Shown here: positions 63,153 to 64,000 of the stretch, in pieces | Layout of the letters: every line of letters starts with the position of its first letter | Position numbering within the stretch: the first letter of the stretch is position 1 | NCBI RefSeq assembly: GCF_018141185.1 | Contig: NZ_CP058560.1 | Coordinates: 1,744,001-1,808,000, forward strand | DNA from: Methanobacterium alkalithermotolerans | GTDB lineage: Archaea; Methanobacteriota; Methanobacteria; Methanobacteriales; Methanobacteriaceae | Direction of reading: 5' to 3' | DNA length: 64,000 nt | Translations under genes and position numbers: made by a program | Notes under the pieces: model-generated | Seen by the model: the letters and a program-made list of their open reading frames with translations, nothing else | Told to the model about the DNA's origin: nothing | The model's database searches: none

Positions 63153-63419
63153 TTGTTTATAGCAACTCTTGCAGGCATATTTAATTTAAAAGATTTACCT
63201 GAAGAATACAGCTCTTTTGTGCAATATAAAGCTTCTCTTGAGAAAAGAGATATTGAAGATAATGATGAAATTGCTATCCTGGCCATTCAGGGTACAGAAA
63301 GCTATCATGTATTATTTTTAAAAGCATACAATAATATCCGGGAAATTGAAGATGAATTAAAATTAGCTGATGCTAAAATTAACCATACTAGTTTAAATAT
63401 ACTGGAAGGACATTTATGA
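63153..63419 (+). CDS. DUF749-like protein, 88 aa
   Basis: A small methanogen protein. The pattern MFIATLAGIFNLKDLPEEYSSFVQYKASLEKRDIEDNDEIAILAIQGTESYHVLFL suggests DUF749, an alpha/beta domain of unknown function; this name is from memory of the pattern. The start is TTG behind AGGGGTG. It follows hdrB by 65 bases, and its stop overlaps the next start (ATGA), so the pair may be co-transcribed with hdrCB or have its own weak promoter. Confidence 0.65.
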   Translation: MFIATLAGIFNLKDLPEEYSSFVQYKASLEKRDIEDNDEIAILAIQGTESYHVLFLKAYNNIREIEDELKLADAKINHTSLNILEGHL

Positions 63420-63946
63420 GCAGCTTAGTGGTAGAACAAACCTGGCTGGTTTTGGTTGATCTTTTAACTGATCTTAAAAATAAGGGTATTGATGTTCCCA
63501 CCTCTATAAATGAGGACATAAGACTTTTAAGGACCTCTATTAATTTTTATAAAGCAGATACAACCCATCCGGATATGATGAAGGAATTAAAGAGGATAAA
63601 TGATTCTATAAATTCCATTCAGGACCAATTATTAAATCTGGCCCAGGATGTTTCTGAAAAATACTATAATGAATGGCTGGAAAAACTCAAAAAAGTTTCC
63701 CTGGGGGAAGAAATCTATAAAACCAGCAAAACAAAATCTCGATTTATGGTAGGAGCCCCACCTGGTTTTAATGCAGCTCGAGTTACCTTAAAAGAACCTC
63801 TTGCTGAAGAAAGAGTCCAGGATATTGCAGAAGATAATAATCTCATCATAGAATTTGTGGAAGATAATGTTATCGCCATTTATGGGCACGGGGATAATGT
63901 TAAAAACGGACTTAAAAAAATAGGCTCTTTTTTTAAGGATTATTAA
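63416..63946 (+). CDS. DUF2096-like protein, 176 aa
   Basis: A 176-residue soluble protein: EQTWLVLVDLLTDLKNKGIDVPTSINEDIRLLRTSINFYKAD at the N-terminus, a helical, charged centre, and a C-terminal alpha/beta part (AARVTLKEPLAEERVQDIAEDNNLIIEFVEDNVIAIYGHG). It resembles the methanogen family DUF2096, of unknown function. The start overlaps the upstream stop by four bases, which couples translation to the DUF749-like gene. Assigned with moderate confidence. Confidence 0.65.
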   Translation: MSSLVVEQTWLVLVDLLTDLKNKGIDVPTSINEDIRLLRTSINFYKADTTHPDMMKELKRINDSINSIQDQLLNLAQDVSEKYYNEWLEKLKKVSLGEEIYKTSKTKSRFMVGAPPGFNAARVTLKEPLAEERVQDIAEDNNLIIEFVEDNVIAIYGHGDNVKNGLKKIGSFFKDY

Positions 63947-63989
63947 TTAACTTAACTTTTATTATTTTAAGCTAAATTTTGGTGTTATT

Positions 63990-64000
63990 ATGAAAATACT
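63990..64000 (+). CDS. partial gene at window edge (first codons)
   Basis: An ATG at 63990 behind a GGTG opens a reading frame (M-K-I-...) that runs out of the window. Only the start can be seen; the spacing and ribosome binding site resemble those of neighbouring genes. Identity unknown. Confidence 0.4.

Overview
The window is about 64 kb of AT-rich chromosome from a hydrogenotrophic methanogen of the order Methanobacteriales, most likely Methanobacterium or a close relative. This is inferred from gene content: heterodisulfide reductase hdrCB, methanogenesis marker genes 2, 3, 5, 6, 15 and 17, CoM/CoB thiol:fumarate reductase subunit B, an archaeal/eukaryal-type glycyl-tRNA synthetase, diphthine synthase, Nob1, a Trm5-type methyltransferase and archaeal TATA-type promoters. 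No rRNA, tRNA, CRISPR array, insertion sequence or prophage was seen. Almost all of the window is ordinary chromosomal core. Many genes start with TTG or GTG behind clear GGTGA/GGAGG ribosome binding sites, and several long frames need their start moved inward.

Layout. 0-12 kb: ferredoxin, MetX-like hydrolase, MFS exporter, Fpg-type glycosylase, HIT protein, sensor histidine kinase, UbiA prenyltransferase, ferritin-like protein, glycerophosphodiesterase, YgjP-like metallopeptidase, DUF362 ferredoxin protein. 12-18 kb: nadA and nadC flank a roadblock protein, a sortase, a MscS channel and RNase Z. 18-25 kb: a possible histone-fold protein, ZPR1, a 2-phosphoglycerate-kinase-like protein, then a roadblock / DUF1611 / SepF / DUF2226 / MinD group resembling a cell-division and polarity module, followed by a PfkB kinase gene split by a frameshift in an A7 run. 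25-33 kb: TatD hydrolase, two tandem FilR1-type regulators, glyS, dcd, DUF1512, TrmJ-like methyltransferase, tfrB.

33-43 kb: a HEATH-motif orphan, iorAB, then a divergent ACT-domain / phenylacetate-CoA ligase pair (together an aryl-acid module), then two paralogous sodium:solute symporters separated by a one-helix accessory protein. 43-46 kb: PRC-barrel protein, an eight-cysteine 51-residue protein overlapping pyrE, a MoaB-type protein, an unexplained structured intergenic element, and nob1. 46-53.5 kb: a compact run of methanogenesis marker genes (2, 3, 6, DUF2111, 5, 15, 17) followed by a NifB-type radical SAM protein, plausibly a methyl-coenzyme M reductase activation and cofactor group. 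53.6-61 kb: mtnA, trm5-like, dphB, an ABC exporter, a methyltransferase and a degenerate TGT-like protein. 61-64 kb: hdrC with a remarkable acidic 140-residue in-frame extension, hdrB, DUF749-like and DUF2096-like genes, and the first codons of one more gene at the edge.

The most interesting items are the extended hdrC with its internal ribosome binding site and perfect 57-bp repeat, the NifB/marker-gene neighbourhood, the histone-fold candidate, the structured element at 44852-44935, the cysteine microprotein over pyrE, and the A7 frameshift in the PfkB gene. All functional statements come from reading motifs by eye; no database search was possible.
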